Below are positions 62,034 to 64,000 of a stretch of 64,000 bases of DNA, piece after piece; position 1 is the first letter of the stretch; the number at the start of each line of letters is the position of its first letter. Below the pieces are notes generated by a model that saw only the letters and a program-made list of their open reading frames with translations, did no database searches and was not told where the DNA came from. The position numbers and the translations under genes were made by a program. The stretch covers positions 40,314,601 through 40,378,600 of the forward strand of contig JASEVX010000013.1 in NCBI GenBank assembly GCA_031761405.1, in the 5' to 3' direction. This stretch comes from Serripes groenlandicus. Lineage: Eukaryota > Mollusca > Bivalvia > Cardiida > Cardiidae.

Positions 62034-62168
62034 TTTTCGTATAAACCAGATTCCACATTAGATCTCTGACCTCTACTTGGGGAGCCTACTTGGGGACTTG
62101 AAGGTTTTACCGCTTGCATAATGACGTTTTCAAAGACTTCCATTAGACCATGAACATTTCTAAAAGCA
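62034..62168 (-). CDS. Beta exon B' of the PI31-domain gene, unit 5 (cut domain)
   Basis: As 48226-48360 with a private V for A in the linker (SSPQVGSPSRG). Its exon A' should lie just past the right edge, about 190-400 bp beyond it by the spacing in other units. Confidence 0.85.
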
Positions 62169-64000
62169 CTGAAAAGAATATAAAATAAATAAATACATGT
62201 ACATGTATACTGAAATGCAGGAAATGTTTCAAAAGAAGTAACCTTTTACCAAACAACACATTTGACCATCAACATTTTTAAAAGCTCTGAAAAGAATATA
62301 AAATAAAAGTACTGAAAGTACTGCAGGTAGAACTTTGTTGATTAAGATGAGATGCAGAAGTGCCTATAGAAATATTATCTAGACAAAATCCCCACCATGA
62401 TAAACAAGTAATGATGCATCAGGCCTGAATGAAATATTTCTAAGATAATAAAAGCTTGTTGGTCTTTTTAAAATGAATTGACCCCAACTTCGAATATATC
62501 AGGTACACATAGTACATTTTTTATTATCATATAACCCAATAGCTCTATGGATATCCCACCAGGAGCATGTATAACGGTACAGTGTCTTCCTATGTTCGAC
62601 TGTACGTACTCAACTAACTGATGCATTCATAGTGTGCAATATATTAATACAATATATTAATGTTTTCAATGATAACAGTAAACTTAGAAGTGTAATCTAC
62701 CAAAACAGTTTTGATTTGAATGATTTTCTGGTTGTTCATCTCTAGTATTATACTGTATGTTTAGTGTCTGTTAAACGAAATTGATCATAAGCTTCTATTT
62801 TGACAGGACATTTGTATAGAAATGAACAGATTATTATAAAAAGGCCTACCCCAAAACCAATGTATAAATGTACAAAAGTGTTTTGCTTCTCAAAAACAGA
62901 GGGCAATCGTAGCCCGGAAACGATGACATGAGTGATAGATATGTAGCATATGTGTATCTGCTTATATCGGAGACAATTTAACCAAGAGTGTGAATGAAAC
63001 TACTAGGAAAGGACACTGTAAATGAAAGAACAGTTGTTATGATATTAAATCTTTGAACAGTTTGTAAGAGGACCATCAAACTAACATTCCTGTGACATTT
63101 GGATGATATTAGTCCAATGGTTAAGGAGGTTTAAAGCTTAACATTAATTCTACCCTTATTCTGAAGGAGCATGGCAGCTATATTTTCAAACCAATCATGG
63201 CATGAACAAATTAAGCAGGGGGTCACTAAACGAACATTTCCGCTAAATTACAAATATATCTAGAAATCAGACAAAAACTTGAATAGAAAAGGAACTATAA
63301 AGTTTTGTCATTTTGACCCTTTTCTGATGATGTTTGGCTACCATGTTGTTAAACCAATCAATACGGCTTAAGCAAATCTTGGAGAAAATTACTCGAGGAA
63401 CATTTGTGCTTAATTGTCTTGGAATCTGACAAGCGGATTCAGAGAATAAGAATTTTACAGTTTAGGTATTTAATCCCTTCCTACTGCCGCACCAACAACA
63501 TTTATGTTTATAATTTATATCATTGAACAAATTTGAAAGAGGACCACCAAAGGAACATTCCTGCGAAGTTTTGTTGAAATTTGCCCTGTGGATTCTGATG
63601 TTTAAGCTAAACATTCAATTTACCCCTTGTCTGATGCCGCCTGGTAACTTTGTCTTTCAACCAATCAATATTGCTTAAACAATTATGAAGAGGGTCACTG
63701 AGAGAACAAACATGACAAGCGCTTTAAACAAATAGAGTTCCTTGTTGTTTTGTCCAGTGGATAATGATGAGATGTCATTTGAAGCTTAACGTTCAATTTC
63801 CCTTTTAAGATGCCACCTGGTTTCTATGACTTTCAACCAATCAATAAGACTTAAAACATGTAGAGGTTCACTGAATGAACAGTTCTGCTAAATAATCTTG
63901 AAATCAGACAAGCACTTTCATAAGAATGTAGTTTTAAAATTGTGTCATTCTCTTTCCCATGCCGCCTGATTGCCGTATTTAACAACCAAAATTATGAATA

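Larger units (their letters stand above)
2140..62168 (-). other. Locus of a giant gene made of tandem PI31 N-terminal domains (35 exons, both ends outside the window)
   Basis: Read on the minus strand, 35 exons follow each other in the fixed cycle C-D-A-B. Lengths are 142, 153, 80 and 135 nt. Junction phases are C/D 0, D/A 0, A/B 2 and B/C 2, so each cycle is 510 nt (170 codons) and the frame never breaks. The domain resembles the N-terminal domain of PI31 (PSMF1), the 20S proteasome-binding regulator: GLELMF near the start, VLHWQII then GYKC, LPEGWN followed by YVLRY or YILRY, then EFDV-DY/DF and a helical tail. In known PI31 this domain mediates dimerisation and Fbxo7 binding, while proteasome contact uses a proline-rich C-terminus with an HbYX end. 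No such C-terminus is seen here. Eight complete domains alternate alpha and beta. A single transcript is inferred from phase closure and the absence of start codons at exon C. Separate one-domain genes remain possible. Confidence 0.65.
56423..64000. repeat. Tandem unit 5 of the repeat, cut by the window edge
   Basis: Covers the part of a unit from alpha exon D' to the middle of the A'-B' intron. Groups with unit 4 by shared variants. Private deletions are near 56716 (about 180 bp), 58260 (25 bp) and 63130 (8 bp). Confidence 0.95.

Noticed and set aside
1..64000. Whole repeat as a simple assembly loop
   Set aside because: Each unit has private indels, and unit 3 has its own insertion, so the copies are distinguishable. 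A mis-join limited to units 1 and 2 cannot be excluded.

Overview
The window looks like nuclear DNA of an animal, most likely a bivalve mollusc. It is AT-rich and has short exons with canonical GT/AG splice sites in long introns. The introns are full of tRNA-derived SINEs, TTAA-flanked MITEs, a Helitron-related element with a tandem-repeat core, and degenerate arrays of about 150 bp that I associate with bivalve genomes. The taxon is an inference from repeat style only. There is no sign of prokaryotic gene organisation, a CRISPR array or an operon.

Layout: the window is 4.5 copies of one tandem repeat of about 13.9 kb. Taking the first base as phase zero, the units are 1-13884, 13885-27762, 27763-42368, 42369-56422 and 56423-64000 (partial). 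Every unit carries eight short minus-strand exons that code for two divergent copies (called alpha and beta here) of the N-terminal (FP-type) domain of the proteasome regulator PI31/PSMF1. A domain is always four exons in the same order: C (142 nt), D (153 nt), A (80 nt), B (135 nt). These total 510 nt, exactly 170 codons. Exon junction phases close on themselves: B ends with two bases of a codon and the next C starts with the third base. The 35 exons between 62168 and 2140 can therefore be spliced into one frame, giving eight complete domains plus two partial ones (about 1,503 codons). No exon C has an ATG just upstream. The simplest reading is one very long gene encoding a poly-PI31-domain protein, with both its start and its end outside the window. 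The alternative is an array of separate one-domain genes.

Descending from the right edge, transcription order is: B of a cut beta domain, then alpha, beta, alpha, beta, alpha, beta, alpha, beta, then C and D of a cut alpha domain. The 13.9-kb unit is itself an old duplication of a single-domain module (the alpha and beta halves share intron sequence as well as exons), later amplified as a dimer.

Introns hold nearly everything else. Each unit has two minus-strand tRNA-derived SINEs, one nested in a MITE with a recognisable target duplication. It also has at least three TTAA-bounded MITEs, a 13-bp hairpin, two degenerate tandem arrays and a duplicated ghost of the exon B acceptor. Unit 3 alone carries a 1.3-kb Helitron-related insertion. 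Units 1 and 2 are almost identical. Units 4 and 5 form another group, and unit 3 is a mosaic of both, as expected from unequal crossing-over or gene conversion. I see no RNA gene, promoter, first exon or poly(A) site that I can defend.
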